In this document: positions 1-12,800 of the stretch, piece after piece
Layout: the number at the start of each line of letters is the position of its first letter
How positions within the stretch are numbered: position 1 is the stretch's first letter
NCBI RefSeq assembly: GCF_963855985.1
Contig: NC_087107.1
Coordinates: 9,238,001 to 9,302,000 of the forward strand
From: Ostrinia nubilalis
Lineage: Eukaryota; Arthropoda; Insecta; Lepidoptera; Crambidae
Reading direction: 5' to 3'
Length of the DNA stretch: 64,000 bases
The notes under the pieces: model-generated
The model's input: only the letters and a program-made list of their open reading frames with translations
What the model was told of the DNA's origin: nothing
Databases searched by the model: none
Program-made: the position numbers and the translations under genes

Positions 1-32
1 AACAGAAAGAGAGAAATTATCTGACCACTTTA

Positions 33-251
33 TCTATACTAATATTATAAATGCGATAGTTACTCTGTCTGTCTTGCTTTCACGCCTAAACCACTAACCG
101 AATTGATGAAATTTGGCATAGAGATAGGTTGAGTCCCGGGAAAGGACATAGGATAGTTTTTATCCCGGTTTTTGAAACAGGGATGCGCGCGATAAAGTTT
201 TTCTGTGACAGACAAAATTCCACGCAGGCGAAGCCGCGGGCGGAAAGCTAG
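33..251 (+). mobile_element. Non-autonomous Helitron (Lep1-like), 219 bp
   Basis: The element starts with TC after a host A (TCTATACTAATATTATAAAT) and ends GCGGAAAGCTAG before a host T, as expected for Helitron insertion between A and T. A GC hairpin (CGCGG/CCGCG) lies about 10 nt inside the 3' end. It has only two CTGT units. The body matches the copies at 33420 and 39250, with divergence in the first bases. Confidence 0.85.
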
Positions 252-1476
252 TATTAAATAATCAACTATCTAGGTTGCCTGCCTCCAATTCCTTGAGAAT
301 TTCAAAACGATTGTCAACTTAATCATCAACTAGACTCTATGTCATAACAATATTAAAGGTAAAGAGGTAGGTATTCCTTTGTTGTTAATAAACTTCATTC
401 AATTAATTCCACATTCTTCTGAAATTTCTTTTGATGCAGAGTAAAGAATTTTCTAAAAAAGAATGGATCAATCAACTAAATTACAACCTCGGGAGTATTA
501 TAATTAGTTTCTAATTACTATCTATTTGTCGAATAAGTATCAGTACGGCTTTAATCTCATGGGATCTCCGCATTGTCCCCTGTTTCCCAGGGAACCGATC
601 TCACGATCCAGGGAACTATTGTCTATGAGTTTTTGTAGCTTAATCAAACACATAATCTTCTGTCGATAGAGATAAAGTTCAAAATGTTTGTTTTACAATG
701 AATAGATTGAGTGCAATGTTAGTAATCTAACGATTTTATAGGCCATTGTCAGGCGAAAAATTGACTATTAAAACATCTGCTACTAATCATATTGCAGGTG
801 CATTAGGGTCCTGAATTTCTGATACTTGGCTTGAACCAGTATTGAAAAAATCCTAATAAAATCAATCTCGTGTCTGTCTGATATTATGTGAATTTGTTGG
901 GAAATAAGTAGTTGATGTATAGAATTCAAGGCGCACTAAAATGTAGTTCTTTCTTCCTTTCTTCATTTAAGTAGGTACGAAGTCATAAGTTTTTTACAAA
1001 TTGCCTGCACTTCCTGCTGTCTGACCTATGGCCATCGATAAATATTAATTAAAAAGTAATCTATGCAATGCATTTGCATAGATATAAATGCAGACGGCCC
1101 AACACATTGCTATTGGCACGAAGTGATTTGTTGCCGCATTTGCAAGTCAAAATGGTTTACAGATTGATTTTATTGACGGCTACAGCAGTAAATATTTTTT
1201 TTTAAAATATTGCTCTTTTATTCAACCATACTTAAGTAGGCAGGCAAACGTTATCCCACCCAATGTTAAGTCTAGATGCAGTTTATGTGTGTGGTACTTA
1301 CACAGACACTCCTTCTTAGTAGATGTCAGGGAAGACAGCAGAAGACAGCAAGCTCCAATCCCTAGCTGCTCTTAAAAGAAAACAGAGAAAACATTTAAAT
1401 ACGGGCATGACTAACCTGCGTTGAATCAGTGAAGGCTTAATCATCAATTAGTCCACCACTGCAGGATGGTAAATCA
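252..1476. other. AT-rich intergenic DNA
   Basis: No supported gene. Near 1320-1390 there is a short match to the LINE-3'-like repeat at 32370-32560 (shared stretch CCCTAGCTGCTC). Nothing else is recognised. Confidence 0.5.
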
Positions 1477-1487
1477 CAGTGCTAGTT

Positions 1488-1763
1488 CATCATCATCATC
1501 ATCATTTCAGCCATAGGACGTCCACTGCTGAACATAGGCCTCCCCCAATGCTTTCCATGTTGATCGATTGGTAGCGGTCTGCGTTCAGCGCTTCCCTGCT
1601 ACCTTTACGATGTCGTCGGTCCACCTTGTAGGTGGACGTCCCACGCTGCGTTTTCCGGTACGCGGCCTCCATTCCAGAACCTTTCTGCCCCATCGGCCGT
1701 CAGTTCTGCGTACAATGTGCCCTGCCCATTGCCACTACAGTTTGCTAATCCGTCGGGCTATGT
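1488..1763 (-). mobile_element. RTE-type LINE 3' end with TSD
   Basis: On the minus strand the sequence translates, with stops, to the C-terminus of an RTE-clade polyprotein (GRPPTRWTDD, EAYVQQW) and ends in a (TGA)n tail, seen here as ATC repeats at 1488-1505. An exact 11-bp target-site duplication CAGTGCTAGTT flanks it at 1477-1487 and 1764-1774. It is a 5'-truncated dead copy of about 276 bp. Confidence 0.88.
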
Positions 1764-2224
1764 CAGTGCTAGTTGCCTGTTACTAATTACCGTCTTGGGA
1801 CTTTGGGAGGCTACTCCTCTCGTCTCTAACTCTCTCATGAGAGTGGTGGGAGATCCTGAAAATGTTAGAGACTAGAGATAGCTTCGCTATTGTATTTAAG
1901 CCATAATCAGTGAAGATGTTCCAAATGTGGTAGTTCAACCAACCGTTTGGCAAATAGATATGCTCGTGGTTTATTTGTACGTCTGAACTGAAACATCCGG
2001 AAGTGGGAGCGGTGAGAGAGATTATGTTGCACTAATGGCAACTCGATACACTTCAAAGGGCAGTAGCACTTCATTCGAGAGTAAATAAACTGAGATATTA
2101 ACAGCTTGAGCCGTTTTAAAACAAGGAAGTTATAGGATGGTTAAACTTTCCAAAAAAGTTCCTTACTTTTTCGGGCAACGAAATCTATCAGGAATGTCAC
2201 AGAATAATTTGGAGTATTACGTAG

Positions 2225-2345
2225 CATGGGATTGGGCAGGCCTCCTACTAGGTGGACCGACGATCTGGTGAAGGTCGCTAGAAGAACCTAGATGCGTGCA
2301 ACGCAGGACCGGCTGTTATGGAAAGCCTTGGAAGTCGTCGTTTCA
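2225..2345 (+). mobile_element. RTE-type LINE C-terminal fragment
   Basis: The plus strand encodes a broken GRPPTRWTDDLVKVARRT-like peptide, the same polyprotein tail as at 1488-1763. The (TGA)n terminus is missing, so both ends are gone. Confidence 0.75.
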
Positions 2346-4561
2346 GCTGCTGAAACGCCGACATCACATTACTTTAGATTAAAATAGTACCTGCAACGAA
2401 TTATGAAGTGTGTTATTGCAACAATTAACAAGTTACGATCCTAAACAGCATCAAACCAACAGTTTAAGTAATTACCTAATACACGTAACAGCTTAGACAC
2501 CTGATGCAAAGTTCGTTGAACTCGGCAAGCCACAACGTAAACAAACAAAGACAGAACACACTTGTAACGAGTTAAACTTTGTGTTTAACTAGATGTTCAA
2601 ACAGGGCATTAAATTAAATGACATAAAACGTCGACTAGCGAAAACCTCAGGAACGCATTTTTCTCATATTTGTGCATTTTATGCATTTCGGTCAATCTTA
2701 CAGAATATTATAACAGTTCTGGATATTATAAAAGCCGGTTACTTATTTAACAAAAAACAAAAGACGTCGCACAACAATTTTACAGCCTACTTACTTACCT
2801 ATGCAGTTTTATCTTCGTCCTGAAAAATTGTAACTGATATATTTTGTTCATTGTTTTTTAATCTCTTTTATGGATGGATGACTAGCTTTAACCCGCTTAA
2901 ATTTGACATGTCACAGAAGACTTTATCTCGTCCGTGATTCCCTTTCAAAAAGTGGATAAAACAAATCCTATGTATTTCACTGGCTCTTAAACTCCATTCC
3001 CTATAGTATGGATGGAGTAAAATATTTCATCGAAAGCAATTCATCTAGAAAAGATAACAGAGAGACACAAAGAGTACCTACCTACTTTCGCATTTAGTGA
3101 ATGTTTATAGAGTCCCATCTTTGTCGTAGGTATCCTCGAAGATAAACCTAGAACCATGGCTAGGTCTCCAACCACTGCTAGCTGTGGTCGTTTGATATTC
3201 CACCGCCTCCCAAACTAGGGGGCTTGTCATCGGCTAGAGATTGATATTGACTCTTCCGATTGGTCAATTTTACGATCAAACAATAGATGAAGCGCTTCCT
3301 GTGTTCCCAAAACTTGCATTGGGTAAAACAAATTGTATTTAAATTATTAGCTTTTACCCGCGGCTTCGCTGGCGTGAATTTCTTTCTGTCACTAAACCGT
3401 CGTAAAACCGTTTTTACATGTTTCTCTGTAGTTTAATAAGTGTTTTTAAAACAAAATCATACCGTCTTGTCAATAAAATTCAAATTTAAACGATATCAGT
3501 TTGCCTACTTGTCAGGAAAAAACGGAATTTAGAGAACGTACACTGCATTGTTGCAGAATTGGCATTGAAGTTTTTGTTCCATAACCTTGAATGGGCACTT
3601 CTGTCAAATGGTGGTTCTGTGACCAGACCGACTGATCCGCATGACATTAAAGTGACTGAAATACTACGAATGAGTGAAAAGGGTAGAATTATGTGAAGAA
3701 TTGAGCCAATCTTTCCTACTTTGTTAAAAACAGCGTTAAGGTGACGCACCGCTAAACAATAAAATCCTAAACGTTTCCTGGCGCCAAAATTAGTGATTCG
3801 TCGTCTTTAAAAAATATTATTGTAACGTAAGTAAATCCAGCGCACAGTGGGCTGGCCTTTGGCGTACTCTTCTTTCATGAAACAATAATGTTTGTTTTCT
3901 TAACGCATGTGTACATGCATTCGATATTATTATTATTATTATCGATATGCCACGTTGACGGCTTAACGATATATTGTGTGGAGTTGTTTACTTCACGGTT
4001 CAAATGTTAGAAATTAATGCCCTTCGTGACAAAGGAGTTGCCAGCTCACCGCGTTTTTGTATAGAGTAATAAAATCCAGATAGAATGGACAATTTGTAAG
4101 CTAATTCAAATAAGAGTTATTGACAATTTTATAGACTGAAATACCTAATTGTCGATTTGATAGCAGTTATTGTTTTATTAAATAGAAACTAACTTTTGCT
4201 AAGTGAAATTCAGTTAGCTTACACAGAAAGTCCGAATTATTTGACCTAAAACCTAATCGTTGTATTTTGAAAAATTAACTCAATATCACTTTTATTCTGA
4301 TGTAACAATATTAGTACCCCTGTAAAGTTTATAAAAATTACAGAAAGTAAAGTTTAGAAAAAGAAAAGAAGAAACGTACTGTAAAATTTAAGTGAAAGAG
4401 CACGTAACAAACATCTAAATATGAGTATCAAGCTTTAGGTATTGTAATAGGCATTCTTTTTAACCAAAACGCATAGTCGGTAACTGTATGTAGTCTGATG
4501 TGCTATCAACTCTGCTTATTCGTGACAGACAGATCACAGAAGCTCGTGCGTCGCATGCGCA
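2346..4561. other. Intergenic, AT-rich
   Basis: Short ORFs occur (for example 2593-2823 on plus) but none has splice context, known motifs or codon bias. A Helitron terminus is listed separately at 3347. A short ATT microsatellite lies near 3926-3941. Confidence 0.45.
3347..3400 (-). mobile_element. Helitron-like 3' terminus
   Basis: On the minus strand the sequence ends CCGCGGGTAAAAGCTAA followed by T, with an AGCGAAGC palindromic core just upstream. This fits the CTRR terminus and hairpin of Helitrons. The 5' end is not recognised. Confidence 0.5.
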
Positions 4562-4569
4562 GCTGCGGT

Positions 4570-4727
4570 TAGGGTTGCCAGTAGGCCTAAGATGCGCGCC
4601 GTGATAACTTTTGACTATCGACGTCAAAATGTATGGAGAAAATCGATAAAATGGCGTGATAACAGCTTATCGCCGGCCACATTAAGCACCGAGTCCGGCT
4701 TTTGTGTTTTTGGACCTGGCAACCCTA
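4570..4727. mobile_element. hAT-type MITE with 8-bp TSD
   Basis: Terminal inverted repeats TAGGGTTGCCAG / CTGGCAACCCTA enclose 158 bp. The exact 8-bp duplication GCTGCGGT flanks it (4562-4569 and 4728-4735). Its right end matches the element at 26613-26941, so they are one family. The centre (from about 4582) carries a TAGGCCTAAGATGCGCGCC motif also seen near 14605 and 16900, possibly a nested insertion. Confidence 0.9.
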
Positions 4728-6019
4728 GCTGCGGTGCGCCGCAATGCGCGCGCAAAAACTGCGCGTGGTTGACGTCCGGAGCGCATTAGTGACACTGACC
4801 GCTGATTATCACACCACCTTACGCCGGCTCCACACTTTGGCCCCCATGTTGGTCCCAACTAGAGGTGGGCGCCACGCCGGCGCGCCGCCGCCGCCGCGAA
4901 TTTTTTCACGCCGCCGCCGCCTACGACCAGCTGTCGGCGCGCCGATACTGATACTATACCAACTATTTGCAATTTATTCCTCTCCTATACTGTACTAATT
5001 TGTGTTTCGAACGCAGAAGAACTAACTATAATATTTATTCTTGAATGCTATATAATAATTTGGTACACAAGGCGAACTTAATACCGTTGATATACTAATA
5101 AATTGATTGAATAACTTAATACTAACTATATTAACAGTTAATCAAGTACATTATTCAAGTTGCTGCTTGGTCTAATAAATAAATTGATCGCGAGAGGCGC
5201 CGGTCCCTCATGCTGTCAAGAAAAAAATCCCCGCCTTCGTCTAGCAAACAACCCACACTATTGGACTATTCTTTATAAGCGAATCACTCACACAGAGATT
5301 GGCAAATATGTCTCGGAATGCAAATGGGAACCACAACCTCTGGAAGGCAACAAAGCACCCCCCTCAAAGTGTTCTCCGCTTATTAGGTCCAGTAATACAT
5401 GAGTGCTGACAAAAAAAAAACATGACAAGCCGGTTTATTTAATCCTTCAAGCTCCTCGAATCTAGACACAATAGATAATCAATTGTTATGACATTAATTA
5501 ATGCCGTCTGGGACTCAATCGGTTAAACCCATTGACACGGATAATCCAAAAAATCCACAATTCAAACCAAAAAATAAGACCAAGCATTGGACTTGATCCC
5601 AGACTTGCAGCTATGCCTGCCTTTGATTCCTACTGATGATGATGATTCATCCGACCGATTTCGGTCATGGTGACCACTTTGACTTAGCTGTCTTAGCGGC
5701 GCTGGTACGCCCGAAGATGGCTTACATAGCCGATCTATGCACAAAAAAAATAAATCTTCGCGGCAAACTCCTTGCACATTGAGAGTATCTAAGCCCGCCG
5801 CCAACATAATTATAATTAATGGCGGCAGATGGACGGGATTTACATCCTCGGAATTCGCCTTTACACAATCTCCCACCATTCTAGGCGCTGTGCTGCCAAA
5901 CCTTCCCATTGTGATTTGAGAGGGCCCATTTTTCATCTTTTCGTATGCTGCTTCTGGACATATTTGTACCTGACTATCTAAAGAGTTGTTTCCGCTTATC
6001 CTCCTCAAGTTCAAAGTAG

Positions 6020-6290
6020 AAGATTGATTCCTACTACGCTAAGTGAGGACGAAAGACGCAGGAGGACAAAGTGACTGGCATAGCCCGCAGAATCGCTAAA
6101 ATCAAGTGGCAGTGAGCGGGGCACATATCTTGTAGAGCTGATGACCGCTGGGGCAGTAAAGTTTTTGAGTGGTGACCACGAGTCGGAAAACGTAGCGTAG
6201 GCAGGCCTCCCACTGGGTGGACCGACGATTTGGGGAAGGTTGCAGGAAGTGCCTGGATGCGAGCGGTGCAGGACGTCTTTCGGCTGAAAC
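6020..6290 (+). mobile_element. RTE-type LINE C-terminal fragment inside the hAT element
   Basis: The plus strand gives a broken polyprotein tail (IARRIAKIKWQ, GKRSVGRPPTGWTDDLGKVA) homologous to the copies at 1488 and 2225. It has in-frame stops and lacks the (TGA)n end. Confidence 0.75.
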
Positions 6291-6329
6291 GAAAGAACTA
6301 ACGCTAAAAGAGATGGCTAAGTTAAAGAA

Positions 6330-7310
6330 ATAGCCAAAATGGACCCTCGTAAAGCACTTGCATTTGATCTGATCACCATGAAGTCCATGGTCTTGACAAT
6401 GACCATACTGAGTGAGAACCTCGCAAGTCTCTTAACTTTGGAAATGATCCATAAGGCTGGCAAGTCGCCTAACCAATTCTCCTATCGCTCAATTAATCTG
6501 ACATTTGTACTGTTAAAATTATGGAAAAGGATCATTCTTGCTCGTTTATTCTCTTGCCTAAGTATGACCCATGTAATATAGTATACCCGACCATAAATTT
6601 TGGCAGAAACCATACCAACCATAATCAGTACAATTTTTGGAAAAGAAAGAATCCTGTACGTCTGCTTTCGCTGCGGCTAAAGAACTACTCTATGATATTA
6701 AAAAGTACCTTCCAGCACAATTCTACTACCTGCTGATGGATTCTTACCTCAGTGACAGACAGTTTTAAATCAAACTCGGTGACAAAAACTTCTCTTTTTA
6801 GCTGCAGAGCTGGAGTATCCCAGGACTTTGTACTTGGTCCGATACTCTATACTATAGAGATGTTATAGAGTCTATAACATCTACTAGTAAAGTAGCCCAG
6901 ACACCAGAAAGCTGCGGCCTTCCTCAAATGTAACTGTGATCTTAAAGCGACTAGACTGTTGCAAAGTCAGTTGCTTGGCTGACCAAGTGGCTCATGTAAT
7001 TAAGCCCCGAAGTCTCACCATATTATCATTTAAGACGTGAAACTTGTCCTCCGGCCAATCTAGACCTCGACACATTGCTGCAATCAACCTGCATTAAAAT
7101 CCTGGACCTTAGGATGAACTTTTATTGGTATGCTCGCCTTTAGGAAATACACGAGAACCTGATCTCAGCCAAACCCGCTATCCAAATATCAAAGTATCTA
7201 TGATCAAGAGAGCTAATTTATTAGGGTAAACCACTGCTCCAGTGGCTCAAACCTCAACCAACTGCAAATCACCTGATTAGTCTTGACGATAGATACTAAA
7301 AAAGCAGATT
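6330..7310 (+). pseudogene. Jockey-like LINE reverse transcriptase relic
   Basis: Translation in shifting frames gives reverse-transcriptase blocks in the right order: MIHKAGKSPNQF and INLTFVLLKLWKRIIL (fingers/palm, resembling IHKPGK..YRPISLL of jockey-clade LINEs), then LPAQFYYLL, SYLSDRQF, and RAGVPQG-like LQSWSIPGL. Stops and frameshifts break it throughout. The catalytic F/Y-A-D-D box is not seen intact. It is not host coding sequence. Confidence 0.7.
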
Positions 7311-7433
7311 TAAAAAAATACCTGATGAACAAAGGTCAAAAGGTCACGCCGCCGACGCTGCCGCCGCCGAGGTCAAAAAGTCGGCGCGCCGCCGCCGGCC
7401 AATTGTATATCGGCGCCCACCTCTAGTCCCAAC

Positions 7434-9548
7434 CCAACCCAATGCCACTCCTTCAACTTGTGGGTATAGAAAAGACCTTTATCCCTCTCAATACAATTCT
7501 CTAGATCTACAGTCTCACGTTGGACTTCAGACACGCGCTATAATAGCGCTACTATTACTTATTCTGTGGTGATACTGAGGGCGGTTTCTGGGTGGTTCTC
7601 TTTGGCGAAGCACTGAGGGTCTGAGGCCGTAACCGTGCGGTTACGTTTTGATGCAAATGTACGAGAACTGCCCAGAAATCGCGCAATTATCGCGCGTCTG
7701 AACTTGGCTTAGTGACGTTGGTGTTATAATGGCGTTGCTTGGAACCAATTTTGGGGCCAACTCTGAAACCGGCCTTATAGCTACGTGTAGACTGTTTGAT
7801 GCCCTGATATATCGGCTACAGGCTATAGATATTGTATTCTATAGTGAATCGGTGGAATAGAGTCATTTCAAATGAATCATTTGTGACGGTGGGGACGGTG
7901 TCGTGACAGGATATTATACGCACATTCCTTGCTAATGGTAGTTGGATGAAATGGAACGGATATGCGATTTTCTAGGAAAGGATCTTTTAAGGCAAAATAA
8001 ACAAACATGCTTATACTATACATGTGTTATTACAGATAAAAAATCATACTTGACATATATGTCTTAAAAAAGTAATATCTTACTTGGATAAAATTTCATG
8101 CAATCGAATACAGAATTCATAATTTAGTACCTTGACGAAACGGGCCAAAGTGATAATCGGATCGGTTCCATTCAAACTGTGAAATTAGATTATAAGTATG
8201 GCCGATTATGTTTTGAAATTGCATGGAGAATTAGCTTGCCAATGTTCGTAGCCAAATCTTTAGGCCAGTATAGCTCTTATGTAATAAGTTTGAAAAATAC
8301 GTTGATTTAAGTGAGAAATGCCCTGAGTTTCCCATTGGAGCTTTTCGCCCAATGAGCTTTCTAAAGCACATATTTCACAAAATTATTTCTTCATCTTTTT
8401 ACTAGGTACTACTCAGGATTCTCAGGAATCAATCACAAAACCACTTACCTAAGAATAATATGATTAATATTAGACATTAGCCTACATTGTCTCCATTCTA
8501 TAGTTTCACACATTTTCATATAAATAAACCATTTGGGGCACGCAAACGTGAAGCCAAGTTGCGTGACGAGTGTTAATTGAGTTAAATCTAATTATTTGGT
8601 ATAATTGTGAAAACTTGAATAATCTGACGAAATTGTATGCATTTTTGTAACGTAACTATTATATTCTTATCCGTTTATTGCATCTTGTTATACAATTTGG
8701 TTAATAGAGCAATATTCTTGCTAAATACATTTTAGTTTTAGCAAGAATTTACTCTATTGTAGAGCGTTTAGATTTATCCTACCATCAAAAGGTTCTTTCA
8801 TGTTTTTTAACAGGTATATTTTTGTTTCAGGTTACATAGCTACCGATAGTGCCAAAGACAACATGGTTATGAGCCATAATTTACACAGGTTTGTATTAAC
8901 CCTTAAATATATTCATGTCTCTGCATGACCCAAAGGTTTTAAAAGAAATCAGTAAGTATGGCCTCCCCAACATGTCTGGCCAGCGCGGGGACTGTAGGCG
9001 AAATCCTCCATTTGCCTCTGGTAAATTAGAGAGGGTCGTGCTTGTTCCTGCAGTGGAGATTAATAAGTGACTGATGGTGAAGTACCTATGGCGCAAAAAT
9101 TCAGTTTTATTTCAACTTTTTATACAGTTTGCTATGGGCTGCTAGCAACAATGGAGGAAGAAGTTCTTATATGGGGTAGAGCAGTGTGTCCAAGTTCGTA
9201 GCAAAAGAAAATCTCATACATTTTGCAAGGAATTTCAGACTAAAGACTAAAAAGAGTATGTATTATTAAAATGGGACATTATTCAAGGATTGAACATTGT
9301 TTTAATTCCACAATGATCACAAATTCAATGAAAAGCCGACGGAAACCTGACAAAGCACCTAATTAAAATAGTGCCATGGACAGACAACGGATGTCCTATT
9401 GTTTTTTCATTCGTCATGTTGCATGCTGATTCGCAAACGCATACAAAGCAAAGTCAATAGTTGTTTACTATTGTATTAATTCGCATAGTAGGCTGAAACT
9501 GATTGCTTTTTAATTGTTTTGCCAACTGCTTGACTCTAGGCAAGAGTA
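7434..9548. other. Intergenic DNA
   Basis: No supported gene. It is AT-rich, with one short GC-richer stretch near 7530-7700. An imperfect hairpin at 8703-8759 is listed separately. Confidence 0.45.
8703..8759. other. Short imperfect hairpin, pre-miRNA-sized
   Basis: The arms AATAGAGCAATATTCTTGCT and AGCAAGAATTTACTCTATT pair over about 20 bp with two small internal mismatches and a loop of roughly 15 nt. The size fits an insect pre-miRNA stem, but a degenerate MITE would look the same. I do not recognise either arm as a known miRNA. Confidence 0.3.
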
Positions 9549-9551
9549 TTA

Positions 9552-9687
9552 GGCCCGGTCTCCACTAAAAGCGGAGAGGATCTGACTTCCGTACAGAAAC
9601 TGAGCAGAAGTGTTGTGGAAATAACGAAATCTACTTAATTAGTTATTCCAGCTCATCTCTTCTATACTCTTTGGTGGAATCAGGGCC
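9552..9687. mobile_element. MITE with TTA TSD (GGCCCGGT family)
   Basis: Terminal inverted repeats start GGCCCGGTCTCCAC and, from the other end, GGCCCTGATTCCACC. TTA flanks both sides (9549-9551, 9688-9690). A 3-bp TTA duplication is typical of PIF/Harbinger-type elements. The same family occurs near 28979. Confidence 0.75.
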
Positions 9688-9704
9688 TTACTACTCGTAC
9701 TTAC

Positions 9705-9873
9705 GGTGGATTCGACCATTGGTCGCGTGGTCGACGATCAAACATGAGTAAATATTAATCTGAGGATAAATCGTCAGTTATTCAACTTTTTGACATATTT
9801 CCCATACTAAAACTGTCAATGTGCCAGTTATACCAGGAGTTATTCTCGGATAAAAGTTTGGTCGAATCTGACC
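9705..9873. mobile_element. MITE (GGATTCGACC family), copy 1
   Basis: It starts GGTGGATTCGACCA and ends TTTGGTCGAATCTGACC. The interior (TAAATATTAATCTGAG, CCAGGAGTTATTCTCGGATA) is shared with 17929-18083. Exact ends are uncertain by a few bases. Confidence 0.65.
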
Positions 9874-9879
9874 ATAGCA

Positions 9880-12800
9880 AGTTACGTTGGAATATCAATT
9901 TAGCTTTACTAGTATGATTATTACGGCTTACAAAAGGCAATACTTGGTCAATCCGAGTTCAGTAAACTGCGCTAGCCTAGCGCACGTGCGCCTGTTGACA
10001 AAATAAGCGCGCCTATTGTGTTGGCTGTAATAGGCTAAATAGTGCTGCGTCACGTTGATCAATATCACTATCGATAGTTTGTGTTTTTTTTTTGTCATTT
10101 TATCGTTAAAAAAGTGCTAAAAGGTTAATTAAAACAACTCCGTAACGGTGCATTGTAGAGCTTATTGGATCACTGTGACCCATAACTAACTGAAGTGAAT
10201 TTGTAGGCGAACGAACGATAGGCTTAAAAATCTTAATCCATTGAATATCATCCATAAATTTCATTTATCAGATAATCACTGCACAACACTGCATACAGGC
10301 ACTACATGTCTTGAAAATTATAGCGATGTAGGGAAGGCTGTAACAAGACGAGGCAGACGTAGACCAAACAAAAACAACATATGAAATAACAACTGTTTAA
10401 AAAATATGTCTGTTGATTGCTTCGTTGACATCTACAATCGATAAAATTATATCAAGTCGTTCAAACTACCCTGGCTGGAATTTAATTCCCTTTAGGACAA
10501 TGAATACAAAAAAAACTAGCGGTAATAAATATGCGGGGACAAGTTTAATTTTTGTGAAATTGCACGGACAGGCACGGTTCGCTTATGGGAATTTCGATAC
10601 GGCAATGGTGAACGCGGCCATGTTTCAAAGGGGTGCGTCAGGCGTATCCCCTGCCATAGCCATACCTATGGTTTTACAGGACACAGCCAGACACTGTTTG
10701 CGTACCAACTAAAGAGCATTGCTTTTAAAGTGATACGTTATTCATGGGTATGGTCAGACAGCTAATTTATTATGGAAAACAGCGTATTGGTTGTAGATAT
10801 AAAAATGTTCTATGTATAAAAGTCGTAAAATTGTTTAAAATACTTCGTCTTTTAGAGTTCGTAAATGTAGATACGAGCTACTTTATAAAATTAAAATCAT
10901 GAATAAAATTTATTCTTCTCTCATACGCATTTTCAGAGAACAAGGAAAGAATGTACAATGATAGAGACAGCGCAATCCTCTCTGAAACTTTTAGGTATAC
11001 GTTCAGAAGTCAGGCATTCTTTTCTTAAAATTACATACAAGTATTCTGTGATACAAGACCAGACCTAGGACTGATTTCAATAGCTACGAGTAGACCACCG
11101 TCTTGTTTATTGTAAAAGTTTTACTTTAAGCTTTAGGGTTCTTGGTCTCGGAAAAAAGCTCATAAAACTCAATTATTTATGCAAGTAAGCTTTTAAAAAG
11201 CAGTTTTAAACGTCCCAATATTAACCCTACCACTGCTTCAGGACAATAAATGGGACGGTGATGAGAAGAAGCAGCGCAAGAAACTCAGTCACTATTGTCA
11301 GCAGAAACATCGATAAATCTCAATCGACGAGACAGCCCTACTCGATCTTGTTTACCAACACTCAGGATATGAGATGTAACCGTGATACTTCCTGCGCGGG
11401 ACACGTAACCCCCCAGCTGTTGATAATGACCTCTATTTGCTGATTCTATGTTCGATATAGAAAAATATAATGCACTTTAATCATTTCCGATATATTTATG
11501 TAGCAAACAATACATGGAGTGCTTAGACTCTACAGTCTATAACTAAATTAGTATAGTAGTCTAGTAGTAACTTTGACACTTTATTGCAAAACAGTATTTA
11601 CCCACGGCCTGACATTATATTCTAATTAATTGTGTTCATCTATTCGTAGTAGCACAGTACAGATCGATAGCACACCAGAAAACGAATTTTTATTGCAACA
11701 CAGCTCTATTACAACTATAAAAGATACCACCAACAGTGTTCCTTGAAGTGCTGTTGTAGTCATTGTACAAACTCTACAAAGTTTGTCTAGGACTCTAGGT
11801 AATCAATGAAAATGCCAGAAAAGGCCTTCCAGTGTTTAATGATTTGAATTTAAAATTGATAAATGATCATTATCAACAATAATAACACGGTAGTAGGTAG
11901 GTAACTTAGCAATGCTGCATGTATGCGTGATATGTATAACTTTACTAAAATAAAAAGTATTTGAAAGACAATAAACGGAGGAATCCTCGCAAAGAAAATA
12001 CCAAATATTGTGAAAGACCTTTTTCCACGCGACTTCGAACATGAGCATTCCATTCAAGAACATTCTTATGTATTAAATGAAAAACTTTTGGGAAGAAGGC
12101 TTTTTCAATAAATTTTGCGGCCACATCAGAAAAAAACTTTCCAAATCTAGTATATACGTACTACGAATACATAAAATAGTGATATAAGAGATTCTCCATC
12201 AATCATCTTTCAAATTGTTTTTTTAATGCGGGATGCTCTGCAAATAATTTTTGGATAGATCGAAAAACAACGCAGGCGAAGTTATACACAGAAGCTGTTT
12301 GATATACCTAACTTAAACATTTTTTAAATAAGTCTGCATGTTAGTAATGTGTTTCAAAGACGGTAAAACTACTAAGTAATTGCATTTCGATGAATGCAGC
12401 GATCGTCTGCAATGCAGAGATTCCTCTCATGACCTTTATGTCATTTAACAGGTCGTCTGTCTGTTTAGTTTCAATTTCAGCCACGAAATACAAAGTTTCA
12501 TGGATGACCTAGATAGCGTAATGATAGTAGAACAATGCTCTTCAAGTAATATGTAAGTATTTACTACTATGTACTTAGTAGACTATTACGAGTATATGCT
12601 ATAAAGAGTTAAGAGTTCTCATCAGAAACAAGCCCTGAAAGTCAATTATTGTAATATCGAACCAAAAAGAAAAAAAGTGTGTTTTTTTTTTCTTTAAAAT
12701 TGAGTAATAGATAGCTGAGTTGCCAAGGAAAAACCGCTTTTAGACAACTCATAAAAAGTTCCAAATACATAGTACTAGTAGACTAGATCTAGCCAAAAAT

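Larger units (their letters stand above)
4860..7425. mobile_element. hAT-type element, 2.57 kb, filled with LINE debris
   Basis: A perfect 14-bp terminal inverted repeat TAGAGGTGGGCGCC is found at both ends, followed by GC-rich GCCGCC-type subterminal DNA. The 8-bp duplication GTCCCAAC flanks it at 4852-4859 and 7426-7433. The 5' bases TAGAG fit the hAT consensus YARNG. I see no hAT transposase; the interior contains an RTE fragment and a jockey-like RT fragment, listed separately. A 150-codon minus-strand ORF at 5562-6014 shows no known domain. Confidence 0.85.

Noticed and set aside
5562..6014. 150-codon minus-strand ORF as a hAT transposase
   Set aside because: No hAT dimerisation or catalytic motif is visible and it lies among LINE fragments; treated as chance.
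10413..10712. 99-codon plus-strand gene
   Set aside because: It opens with TTG, has no upstream ATG or acceptor that fits, and no recognisable motif.
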